From assembly GCA_002898555.1 (NCBI GenBank), contig BEHR01000031.1:1-39172 (forward strand): DNA of 39,172 nt, read 5' to 3'. How positions within the stretch are numbered: the first letter of the stretch is position 1; every line of letters begins with the position of its first letter. Position numbers and translations under genes: made by a program. The notes below the pieces were generated by a model. It did not search any database, had not been told where the DNA came from, and was given only the letters and a program-made list of their open reading frames with translations. This document shows positions 13,640-21,102 of the stretch, piece after piece. This DNA is from a bacterium HR15. GTDB taxonomy: Bacteria; Armatimonadota; Fimbriimonadia; Fimbriimonadales; GBS-DC.

Positions 13640-15015
13640 CGTTCAGATGAGAGTGCCATTTCGATGGCTTCGCGGGCGTGGCGCACAGGGAAAGTACTCA
13701 ACGGCAGCTTCTCGTGCGGACGCTGGAGGTTGCTTTTGGGCACGAGGGCATAGCGGAAGCCCATGCGCGCAGCTTCACGCAATCGCGCCTCCATACGGGG
13801 CACCCCACGCACCTCACCGCCCAGCCCGACCTCGCCAAACACCACCAGGTCGGCACGCAGGGGCTTATCGCGCATGGCAGATGCCACCGCCACCAGCACC
13901 GCCAAGTCCGCTGCCGGCTCTTGAATGCGTACCCCACCTGCCACATTCACGAACACATCGTGCGAAATCATGCGATAGCCCAATCGCTTCTCCAACACCG
14001 CCAAAATGAGGCTCACCCGTTCATAGGGCAGTCCCGTGATCACGCGCCGAGGCGTATTCAGGAACGAGGGGGTGGTCAGTGCCTGAATTTCCATTAGCAG
14101 GGCGCGACTGCCCTCCAGCGCGGGAAACACCACTGAGCCGGGCGAGTCGGCAGCACGCTCCGACAGCAGCAGCTCCGAGGGATTGGGCACAGGCACTAAC
14201 CCTTCCGTGCGCAGATCGAATACACCAATCTCGTCTGTCGCTCCAAAACGGTTCTTAGTCGCTCGCAGGATGCGGAACGCCCCATGAACCTCACCTTCAA
14301 AATACAGCACTGTGTCCACCAGATGCTCCAGCACCTTCGGACCGGCAATCGCTCCCTCTTTCGTTACATGCCCGATCAGAAATAAGGTAATCTCGTGTGC
14401 TTTGGCGAGCTGCTGCAGCGCACTGGCACAGGTACGAATCTGCGACACGGTGCCGGGCACGGCATCCAACGCAGGGGTATAGAGGGTCTGAATCGAGTCG
14501 ATCACCGCGGCAAGGGGTAGCTCGCTTTCCAGCAAGGCGAGGATGCTCTCCAGCTCCGTGCCCGCGGCCACTTTCAGGTTGGGATGCTCCGTTTTGAGGC
14601 GTTTGGCTCGCAGGCGTATCTGACGAATCGATTCCTCGCCTGTGATGTATAGCACCGTACCGTGCTGCGCCAGCAGGTGCGCGATTTGGAGCATAAGCGT
14701 GCTTTTGCCCACACCTGGCTCACCCCCGATGAGGATGAGCGCACCGCGCACGATGCCGCCACCCACCACGCGGTCGAACTCGTCCAGCCCCGTGGGTAAG
14801 TGGACTTCGGTCTCATCGGGCAGGGTAGTGATAGATTGGGCAAGCAGAGGCTTCACCACAGTTTGCCCGCCGCCGCGCCTGGGGGCACGCTCCACCACGC
14901 CCATCACTTCCTCCTGAAGGGTGTTCCACTCACCACATTCAGGGCATCGCCCCACCCAGCGCGACGCGGTGTAGCCACAGCTCGCACAGACATATTGGAT
15001 ACGTGCTTTCGGCAT
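13636..15015 (-). CDS. radA: DNA repair protein RadA (Sms)
   Basis: A 459-residue RecA-like helicase that promotes branch migration in recombinational repair. The zinc finger has Cys 10, 13, 24 and 27 (CASCG, CPECG). Walker A is GEPGVGKS near residues 98-105, the family motif KNRFG is present (ATKNRFGATDEIGVF), and the C-terminal Lon-like domain includes the VFGEVGLGGEVRGV segment. The ATG at 15015 gives the normal family length; the frame is open 148 residues further upstream but that part overlaps the divergent regulator. There is no Shine-Dalgarno and the predicted leader is only about 8 nt. Co-transcribed with the ComEC-like gene. Confidence 0.95.
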   Translation of the reverse strand: MPKARIQYVCASCGYTASRWVGRCPECGEWNTLQEEVMGVVERAPRRGGGQTVVKPLLAQSITTLPDETEVHLPTGLDEFDRVVGGGIVRGALILIGGEPGVGKSTLMLQIAHLLAQHGTVLYITGEESIRQIRLRAKRLKTEHPNLKVAAGTELESILALLESELPLAAVIDSIQTLYTPALDAVPGTVSQIRTCASALQQLAKAHEITLFLIGHVTKEGAIAGPKVLEHLVDTVLYFEGEVHGAFRILRATKNRFGATDEIGVFDLRTEGLVPVPNPSELLLSERAADSPGSVVFPALEGSRALLMEIQALTTPSFLNTPRRVITGLPYERVSLILAVLEKRLGYRMISHDVFVNVAGGVRIQEPAADLAVLVAVASAMRDKPLRADLVVFGEVGLGGEVRGVPRMEARLREAARMGFRYALVPKSNLQRPHEKLPLSTFPVRHAREAIEMALSSER

Positions 15016-15029
15016 CTGTTGACGCTTAA

Positions 15030-15035
15030 AGTGTA
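15030..15035 (-). promoter_or_regulatory. Probable -10 box for radA
   Basis: Minus-strand GGGTACACT places the -10 hexamer 14 nt upstream of the start codon, predicting a very short leader. It matches the GGG-TAyAAT style seen elsewhere here. Confidence 0.45.
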
Positions 15036-15110
15036 CCCGAATAAGGGGTGTTTGCAAGGGAGGGAAATGGAACAGGGTGTGCAGAGGGAACTTTTTCGCG
15101 CCTCCACTCG

Positions 15111-15116
15111 TATAGA
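15111..15116 (+). promoter_or_regulatory. Possible promoter and operator of the ArsR-yceI operon
   Basis: TATAGA lies 34 nt upstream of the ATG at 15151. A partial inverted repeat, ATAGA with TCTAT about 14 nt apart (15112-15135), covers the expected start of transcription and could be the autoregulatory site of the ArsR protein. The region is shared with divergent radA. Confidence 0.35.
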
Positions 15117-15150
15117 TATATGTACAAGCGTCTATGCATCGGATGAGGCG

Positions 15151-15477
15151 ATGGATGACAAGCAACTTGCTCAGATTGCGCGGGCACTTTCGGACCCGAC
15201 ACGGCTTAACCTGTTTCGCACGATTGCGGAACAGGGCGAGCTGTCCTGTGGGGAGCTGGCAGAACGCTTCCCTGTTGCGCAGTCGACCGTCTCGCACCAT
15301 CTCAATGTGTTGATGAACGCGGGGCTGGTCGAGATGCGCAAGCAAGGTCAGCATCATCTGTTTCGCGTGCGTGCGGAGCCACTGCAGGCGTTCTGCCAGC
15401 AGATATTGCAGCTGCTCGCGCCATCGCCTCCCAACGAGACGCTGGAGCAAACCACTCACAAGGAGGGAGCATTATGA
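15151..15477 (+). CDS. ArsR family transcriptional regulator
   Basis: A 108-residue winged-helix repressor. ARALSDPTRLNLFRTI is the family's first helix pair, CGELAERFPVAQSTVSHHL is the recognition helix, and the wing is KQGQHHLFRV. The frame stays open far upstream; 15151 is chosen because it gives the usual ArsR length and lies after a -10-like box, although an ATG at 15067 has a good GGGAGG. A Cys sits in the ELSCGEL strand-helix, but the ArsR metal motif ELCVCDL is not present, so metal sensing is unproven; non-metal ArsR members regulating yceI-type genes are common. The stop overlaps yceI by 4 nt, so it probably regulates this operon. Confidence 0.9.
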   Translation: MDDKQLAQIARALSDPTRLNLFRTIAEQGELSCGELAERFPVAQSTVSHHLNVLMNAGLVEMRKQGQHHLFRVRAEPLQAFCQQILQLLAPSPPNETLEQTTHKEGAL

Positions 15478-16070
15478 GACAAGTGAGGAAGAACCGTTGG
15501 CTGGCTTATTGTGGTGGATTGGCGCTGCTGATTGCTCCTATCGCGAGCGCGAATGCGCAGCGCGTCACTTATCGAGTGGACCCTGTTCATTCATTTGTTA
15601 TTTTCCGCGTGAAGCATATGAACACCGCCTATGCTTATGGGCGGTTTAATTCATTCAGCGGCACAATTGTCGTGGATGAAAAGAACCCCGCGAACAGCTC
15701 GGTGGAATTCGAGATCGACGCGAATAGCATCGACACAGGCAACAGTCAGCGCGATGACCATCTGCGCAGCCCCGACTTCTTCAATGTGCGCCAGTATCCC
15801 AAGATACGCTTCAAAAGCACCTCTATACGCCGGATCAACGCGAACACCTTTGAGGTGCGGGGCGATCTGACGATCCGAGGCACAACCCGCCCGCTGACGG
15901 TGCGCGTTACCTATGTGGGTAAGGGGCGCAATCCGCGTGGGCAGGAGATTATCGGCTTCGAGACCACCTTCACTATCAAGCGCAGTCAGTTCGGCGTGAG
16001 CTATGGATTGAACGGAGGACTGGCAGACGAGGTACGCGTGACAATTGCTGTGGAGGCGATTCGTCAGTGA
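15474..16070 (+). CDS. YceI family periplasmic lipid-binding protein
   Basis: A 198-residue YceI protein: an extended lipocalin-like barrel that binds isoprenoid or fatty amide lipids in the periplasm. A signal peptide ends at ANAQ. Family features are YRVDPVHSFVIFRVKHM, the FNSFSGTI strand, RDDHLRSPDFFNVRQYPKIRF and the FGVSYGLN end. AAGGAGGG precedes the ATG. It overlaps both neighbours by 4 nt, so the regulator, YceI and the next membrane protein form one unit. Confidence 0.95.
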   Translation: MRQVRKNRWLAYCGGLALLIAPIASANAQRVTYRVDPVHSFVIFRVKHMNTAYAYGRFNSFSGTIVVDEKNPANSSVEFEIDANSIDTGNSQRDDHLRSPDFFNVRQYPKIRFKSTSIRRINANTFEVRGDLTIRGTTRPLTVRVTYVGKGRNPRGQEIIGFETTFTIKRSQFGVSYGLNGGLADEVRVTIAVEAIRQ

Positions 16071-16939
16071 GTGTTGTGCTTCAAGCAGCACTCACAGCAG
16101 GTGTGCCCGCCCTGTTCGCTGGATTAATCTGGCTGTTGGGTGGGTACATCGCGCCTTTGACGCGCTTCCGCGGGCTACTCTCGCCGGTGGCGGTGGGCGG
16201 GGGCTACCTTCTGGCGCATGACTTCGTTCACGGTCGCCCGCCCTTTCCGCCTACAGACGCCACCCACTGGCTGTTCTACTTCGCCCTCACGGGCATTGTA
16301 CTGGGCTGGCTGGCAGAACTGCCCGCCGACTATCGCTGGCTATGGGGCGCGGTTACTTTGCTGGTGCTGAGCTGGACGATGGTGTTGGGATTCAAGCCGC
16401 TTATCCAATCGGGCTACTGGATGCCTGTGAATGGCACCCAGATCATCGTGATTTTGACAGTGGCGACATGGCTGCTGGTGGTGCTGGTCGCACCGAACGG
16501 TGAGCAGGAACAAGGGGCAGGGCTGCCCTTTCTATTGGCGGCCCTGGGAGGGCTGAGCGCAGGGCTGATTTTCTACAATAAGAGTGCCTCGCTGGGGCAA
16601 TTGGCAGGTTCGCTGGGCGCAATCATGGGTATCGGTGTACTCATTGGCTGGTGGCGGCGCACTTTTCGGCTTGGGCGTGGTGCGGTCAGCCTCGCTCTGA
16701 TACTGATGGCGCTGCTATGGGCGATGGCATATGGTTATGCAGAGTTGCCAGCGCATTCCCTCGCGCTGCTCTATCTTGCGGGCTTCAGCCTCGCTCTCAC
16801 CCGCTTGAAACCCTTTATGCGGCTGCATCCTATGGCTCGATTCCTGCTTCGATTCGCGCTGCTGCTTGCGCTCGTGGGCATTCCTTTGTGGCTGAGTTTT
16901 CAGGCATATATGGCGACGCAAAGCGAATACCCCTATTGA
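16067..16939 (+). CDS. Unknown polytopic membrane protein
   Basis: A 290-residue protein with about eight to nine hydrophobic segments and very few charged residues; I do not recognise the family. It starts at GTG, overlapping the yceI stop (GTGA). Conserved-looking features are an HDFVHGRPPFPPTDATHW stretch between helices 2 and 3, and a conserved Asn-Lys in FYNKSASLGQLAGS. The next gene, NuoM-like, starts on its stop codon, so the pair may work together in a membrane complex. That functional link is inference. Confidence 0.75.
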   Translation: MSVVLQAALTAGVPALFAGLIWLLGGYIAPLTRFRGLLSPVAVGGGYLLAHDFVHGRPPFPPTDATHWLFYFALTGIVLGWLAELPADYRWLWGAVTLLVLSWTMVLGFKPLIQSGYWMPVNGTQIIVILTVATWLLVVLVAPNGEQEQGAGLPFLLAALGGLSAGLIFYNKSASLGQLAGSLGAIMGIGVLIGWWRRTFRLGRGAVSLALILMALLWAMAYGYAELPAHSLALLYLAGFSLALTRLKPFMRLHPMARFLLRFALLLALVGIPLWLSFQAYMATQSEYPY

Positions 16940-18528
16940 TGGGCGGGTACAATCTTGCGGCTATGGAATGGGCAGTGAAGGTACTCAGCTGGACGCTTTG
17001 GACGCCGCTTATCGGCGTGTTCCTCCTCTTGCTTATACCGCGTGGTCAGCGTGTATTGGCGTGTGCGGTGGCGATAGCCGCCACGCTCACCACACTGGGG
17101 CTGACCGGCGTGCTGGTGGTGAACTTCGATCCGAGCACGACAGGCTACCAGTTTGTGGAGCGCGTTCCCTGGCTGCCCGATTATGGCATCGCGTACCTGC
17201 TGGGTATTGATGGGATTAGCTTGTGGCTGGTCGTGTTGACAGCAGTGCTAAGCGTGCTGGCGGTGGTCTATGTGACGCTTGCACCGGCACTGCCCATCGG
17301 GAGCAACACCCCATCCCCTGAACACACGCGCGCGTTTCTGTGCCATCTCCTGCTTTTGGAAACGGCCCTAATGGGTGTGTTCATGGCGCTGGATCTGGTG
17401 CTATTTTATGTCTTTTTTGAGTTGACACTGGTACCGACCTACTTCTTGATTGCGTTGTGGGGTGGGGAGCGCAGGGGTTATGCTGCGCTTAAGTTTTTCT
17501 TGTACACCTTTTTTGGCTCGCTCTTTATGTTGCTGGCAGCCTTATGGTTGGCATTCATCCATTATCGGGCGACGAACGAGATGACCTTCGAGCTAATGCG
17601 CTTACAGCAGTTCGTGGCGGAGGGGGGCGTGCCGTTAGATGTGCAGAAGTGGCTTTTTCTGGGGTTTGCGCTGGCTTTTGCGGTGAAGCTGCCTCTTGTG
17701 CCATTCCACACATGGTGGCCGGTGGCGATGGGCGAGGCGCCCATTCCCGTCGTGGTCATTTTTCTGAAGACGGGCGCGTATGCCTTTCTGCGCTTCGGAA
17801 TGCCGCTTTTTCCTGAAGCTGCGCAAGTGTTTGCCCCCTTAGGCATGGCGTTGGCTGCCGTTGCGGTGGTCTACGCCGCAATCACAGCCACTATGCAGTT
17901 CGACATGAAGAGGGTCGCTCTGTATGCGGTGGTTAGCCATGCGGGATTTATCATGATGGGGCTGTTCGCGCTCAACCAAACAGGGCTTGTTGGCAGCGTG
18001 GTGCAGCAGCTCAATCATGGAGTGACGATGGGTGCGATGTTCCTCTTGTTGGGGATGCTACACTGGCGCACGCGCACACTGGAGATTAATCAGCTGGGCG
18101 GTCTGAAGGCGCAGATGCCACTCTTTTCCGCGCTGTTTTTGATGGTGATGCTGGCGTTGGTTGCTCTGCCTGGCACAAATGGGTTTATCGGGGAATTTCT
18201 GTGCCTACTGGGAGCCTATCAAGCGGCGCATAGTGGGCAGGTCGCGACGCTCTGGGTGGTGCTGGGCGCAACGGGCACCATCTTGTCGGTGGTCTATATG
18301 CTTTGGATGTTTCAGCGCGTGTTCTATGGTCCGACACCGGAGCGTCTGCGCTCCCTGCCCGATCTGACCCCTGCAGAAGCCGCACTGGTGCTGCCCCTTG
18401 TTGCGCTGATTTTCTGGATCGGGTTGCGTCCCGCCCATTTTACGCACTCGCTGGAGCAAAGCGCCACGCAGTGGGTGCAGCAGGTGGCAAGCGAACCGTG
18501 GCGCGTCGCGCATGACAATAGCGAGTAG
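16939..18528 (+). CDS. nuoM: NADH-quinone oxidoreductase subunit M-like antiporter protein
   Basis: A 529-residue antiporter-type subunit of complex I, expected to carry a proton channel in the membrane arm. About fourteen hydrophobic helices are seen. Key residues of the family are present: the channel Glu in FFELTLVPTYFLIALWGGE, Lys in AVKLPLVPFHTW, and Lys in FLKTGAYAFLRF. The usual PDAHxEAPT after HTWL is changed to PVAMGEAPI, a notable departure. The ATG at 16939 shares its first base with the preceding stop (TGATG); an alternative ATG at 16963 lies just after a GGGTACAAT box. No other nuo genes are adjacent; Mrp-type or Ech/Hyf-type antiporter subunits are alternatives. Confidence 0.85.
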   Translation: MGGYNLAAMEWAVKVLSWTLWTPLIGVFLLLLIPRGQRVLACAVAIAATLTTLGLTGVLVVNFDPSTTGYQFVERVPWLPDYGIAYLLGIDGISLWLVVLTAVLSVLAVVYVTLAPALPIGSNTPSPEHTRAFLCHLLLLETALMGVFMALDLVLFYVFFELTLVPTYFLIALWGGERRGYAALKFFLYTFFGSLFMLLAALWLAFIHYRATNEMTFELMRLQQFVAEGGVPLDVQKWLFLGFALAFAVKLPLVPFHTWWPVAMGEAPIPVVVIFLKTGAYAFLRFGMPLFPEAAQVFAPLGMALAAVAVVYAAITATMQFDMKRVALYAVVSHAGFIMMGLFALNQTGLVGSVVQQLNHGVTMGAMFLLLGMLHWRTRTLEINQLGGLKAQMPLFSALFLMVMLALVALPGTNGFIGEFLCLLGAYQAAHSGQVATLWVVLGATGTILSVVYMLWMFQRVFYGPTPERLRSLPDLTPAEAALVLPLVALIFWIGLRPAHFTHSLEQSATQWVQQVASEPWRVAHDNSE

Positions 18529-18550
18529 AAGTTAGGCGAGTAGCCTGTAA

Positions 18551-18567
18551 TGAGTCGCATTGACTCA
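18551..18567. terminator. Weak hairpin between convergent genes
   Basis: TGAGTC and GACTCA form a 6-bp stem with a 5-nt loop in the 61-nt gap between nuoM and the convergent oxidoreductase gene. No U tract is present, so this is only a candidate. Confidence 0.3.
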
Positions 18568-18589
18568 CTACGCGCTACTCATCAGTTGC

Positions 18590-19918
18590 CTATATCAAAG
18601 GCGTTTTGCCCGGCATCGGCACAGGGTCCACCGCGATAGGCGCATCGAAGCGGGCATTTACAGCACGCTCCACCAGATTGAGCTTCGAATTCATCGCCTG
18701 TTCCCAGGTAACCTCCTTGCCCGTGTAGGCGGACATGCGCCCCATGATAGCGGTTAATGTACTTTCCGCGATGCGCCTCGCCTCATTAATCGGCTCGCCG
18801 CGGCGAATGCTCTGGATCAGGTCGCGATGCTCCAGCACATAGGGGTTGGGCCATTCGGTGCCCGGCTCCCAGCTGACCTTGCCACGCACATAAAAGCGGG
18901 TGAACTGCTCCAGCAGCGCTTCGCCCTCTGTGCCCACTACATAATTGGAGACTTTAAAGGTGGTGTTGTCCATCTGGCGGCACATAGCAAGCACCTTGAC
19001 GCCACCCGGATACTCATACTCGATGGCGAAGTGGTCATACACATCGCCATATTCGGGCGCGGTGCGCACCTGTCGTCCGCCGAGCGCGAGTGCTTTGAGG
19101 GGCGTGCTACCCATTACCCAATTCATCACATCGATGTTATGCACGAACTGCTCCACCGGCTGGTCGCCCGACAGCCAGATATAGAAGAGCCAGTTGCGCA
19201 GTTGATATTCGAGGTCGCTCCAATTTGGTTGACGCGGTCTGACGCCCGGGCTGCCTGCCAGATAGTAGGCATAGGCGGCGCGAATCGTGCCGATGTGCCC
19301 CTCACGCAACCGTTCGATGACGCCGAGATAGCCCGGATGGTGGCGATACTGCGTGCCGGGGACAACCCCCAGCCGTTTCTGGCTGGCGATTTCCGCGCCG
19401 CGCAAAATCATGCGCACCCCTTCTGGGCAAACGGCAACGGGCTTCTCCATAAAAACATGCTTGCCCGCTTCTACCGCAGCCAGGAAGTGGATGGGGCGGA
19501 AGGCAGGTGGCGTGCAGTGCAGGATCAGGTCTGCCCCACTGTGTATCACATGCTGGTAGGCGTCCAGCCCAAGAAAACAGCGCTCGGCAGGCACATTGGC
19601 GCGGTCGGGAAATTCCGCTTTCAGCCCTTCGCGGCAAGCGTCGAGCCGATCTTGGAAAACATCGCCCAGCGCGTAGATAACCGTGCCTTCGTCCGCATGC
19701 AGGCAATCCATCGCAGCGCCCGTGCCCCGTCCACCGCAGCCAATCAGTCCCACTTTGAGCGTGTCGGAACCGGCTGCGTGTGCAAACAACTCGATAGGCA
19801 GCGCACCAAGTGCCACGGTAGCAGTAAGTCCTGCCGCGCCGCGCAAAAAGTCGCGCCGTGAAATCGCTGCTTCCATACCCAAGTTGCCTTTTGGTTGGCG
19901 TGTGGTCGGATTTTTCAT
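18590..19918 (-). CDS. Gfo/Idh/MocA family oxidoreductase with Tat signal
   Basis: A 442-residue NAD(P)-dependent sugar or polyol oxidoreductase exported folded with its cofactor. The twin-arginine motif is SRRDFLRG, followed by a hydrophobic stretch to HAAG. The Rossmann fold begins with VGLIGCGGRGTGAA, the family's EKP motif is in HVFMEKPVAV, and the C-terminal sheet domain follows with the catalytic His region near EQFVHNIDVMNWVMG. The start at 19918 is uncertain: an ATG at 19876 would give a shorter, more typical Tat signal, and 19981 a longer one. Secreted members are common in Planctomycetota, Bacteroidota and Armatimonadota for saccharide breakdown. No sugar genes are adjacent, so the substrate is unknown. 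Confidence 0.9.
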   Translation of the reverse strand: MKNPTTRQPKGNLGMEAAISRRDFLRGAAGLTATVALGALPIELFAHAAGSDTLKVGLIGCGGRGTGAAMDCLHADEGTVIYALGDVFQDRLDACREGLKAEFPDRANVPAERCFLGLDAYQHVIHSGADLILHCTPPAFRPIHFLAAVEAGKHVFMEKPVAVCPEGVRMILRGAEIASQKRLGVVPGTQYRHHPGYLGVIERLREGHIGTIRAAYAYYLAGSPGVRPRQPNWSDLEYQLRNWLFYIWLSGDQPVEQFVHNIDVMNWVMGSTPLKALALGGRQVRTAPEYGDVYDHFAIEYEYPGGVKVLAMCRQMDNTTFKVSNYVVGTEGEALLEQFTRFYVRGKVSWEPGTEWPNPYVLEHRDLIQSIRRGEPINEARRIAESTLTAIMGRMSAYTGKEVTWEQAMNSKLNLVERAVNARFDAPIAVDPVPMPGKTPLI

Positions 19919-19966
19919 CGCATTCACATATTTCGCGCCGTCTGATGCGGATCCCTGCATGAGAGG

Positions 19967-19972
19967 TATACT
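19967..19972 (+). promoter_or_regulatory. -10 box for the exported protein gene
   Basis: TATACT sits 35 nt upstream of the ATG at 20002, preceded by GAGAGG. No TTGACA-like -35 at the right distance. Confidence 0.45.
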
Positions 19973-20001
19973 TTTCACCATGCGGACAGGAGGGACAAGC
20001 G

Positions 20002-20940
20002 ATGAAGACGAGAGCGGTTAGCAGCATGATACTATTCAGCTGGTTTTTGATCGCAGCGGGTGTTGCGCAGGAAGCGACACCATCCACATCGTCTGGCACT
20101 GCTCCGACCTTCCAGTATAAATTCCGCCCCGACCAACAGGAACGGTATCAGGTAGTGGTGGAGCTGAACGGCAACTTGCCCATACCGGGCGCGGCAGGCG
20201 CCGCAGGACAGCTGAAACTGATACTCGGCATCTCCATGAAGGTCACCAAAGTGGAGGAGCAGCAGGCGACTGTCCAGACCGCACTGGAGGAGTTCAACGC
20301 GGAGTTCAATGGCTCGCCGTTCCCCGCGAGTCTCGACATGGCAAAGTCGGTTATTCCCGACAGCACGGCAACCGTCACCCCGCGTGGCAAATTGGGTGGT
20401 CTGCAGGGTGGCGGTGGGTTAATGGGGGCGCCGCTGCCTGGTTTCGACCCGCGCAATCTGGCGACTCTGCTTTTCCCGCTGGAACTGCCTGATGTACCCC
20501 TCACCAATGGCGCCACATGGCAATTCACGCGTGCCTTTGGGGAAGGGGCGAACGCGCTGCGTGTACCCATCACCGCTCGCTTTGAAGGCGTCGAGGAGGT
20601 GGATGGCGTTAAACTGCTCAAAATCAGCGAAACTTTCAGCCTGCCCATCGAGCTGTATCAAGATGCCTTCTATCAGCCCGTGAGCGATAAGGAGCAGGCG
20701 ACCCATGTCATGCGCGGCGAGATGAAAGGCAATGGCGTCATCTATCTGGATCCCGAAGCGGGCGTGCTGCAGAAGCTAACGCTTAACGCCTCACTGAGCC
20801 AGACGCGCGAACCCATCAAAAAGGACGGCTCCGAGGTCAAAGAGTATGAGCGCGAAAGCACGCAGCTCACCCTCGCGCTGAACGCTGCGCGCAAAGCCAG
20901 TGCACCACCCTCTGCTGCCACCGAGAACAAGGGCAACTAA
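20002..20940 (+). CDS. Exported protein of unknown function
   Basis: A 312-residue protein. AGGAGGG lies 7 nt before the ATG. A signal peptide ends near GVAQ. The body is beta-rich and begins FQYKFRPDQQERYQVVVE, a strand pair seen in DUF6263-like exported proteins of several phyla. A Gly-Pro-Leu loop (GGLQGGGGLMGAPLPGFDP) divides two similar halves. No catalytic motif is visible. It stands alone: its own promoter before it and a strong hairpin after it. Confidence 0.75.
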   Translation: MKTRAVSSMILFSWFLIAAGVAQEATPSTSSGTAPTFQYKFRPDQQERYQVVVELNGNLPIPGAAGAAGQLKLILGISMKVTKVEEQQATVQTALEEFNAEFNGSPFPASLDMAKSVIPDSTATVTPRGKLGGLQGGGGLMGAPLPGFDPRNLATLLFPLELPDVPLTNGATWQFTRAFGEGANALRVPITARFEGVEEVDGVKLLKISETFSLPIELYQDAFYQPVSDKEQATHVMRGEMKGNGVIYLDPEAGVLQKLTLNASLSQTREPIKKDGSEVKEYERESTQLTLALNAARKASAPPSAATENKGN

Positions 20941-20962
20941 GTGTACTCTTTGAACCCATTGG

Positions 20963-21032
20963 AGAGCGAGTTGCCTGCCGAGCGAGCAGGGGCGAAAGAT
21001 TTTTCGCCCCTGCTCGTTGGGTGGCTCGCTCT
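20963..21032 (+). terminator. Nested two-stem terminator-like hairpin
   Basis: A perfect 15-bp inner stem with a 4-nt loop (20983-21016) carries an A/T end, GCGAAA-GATT-TTTCGC. An outer 8-bp stem (AGAGCGAG 20963-20970 with CTCGCTCT 21025-21032) can close around it. It sits just after the exported-protein gene and before the next promoter; the T-rich tail is short (CTCTTTA). Confidence 0.75.
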
Positions 21033-21084
21033 TTACTGCCAGTTTTTCACCGCTTGCGCATTCCAAACCGCCCCGTCGAGCGTC

Positions 21085-21096
21085 TAAAATTATAAG
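21085..21096 (+). promoter_or_regulatory. -10 region of the outer-membrane protein gene
   Basis: TAAAAT (21085) and TATAAG (21091) lie directly before the ATG at 21103 and no Shine-Dalgarno is present. Either box predicts a leader of 0 to 6 nt, i.e. leaderless translation. Confidence 0.45.
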
Positions 21097-21102
21097 CGAG
21101 CG

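Noticed and set aside
14800-15150. Upstream extension of the ArsR frame and of the RadA frame into each other
   Set aside because: The two extensions are on opposite strands of the same DNA and both exceed the normal family lengths; the shared gap is better read as divergent promoters.
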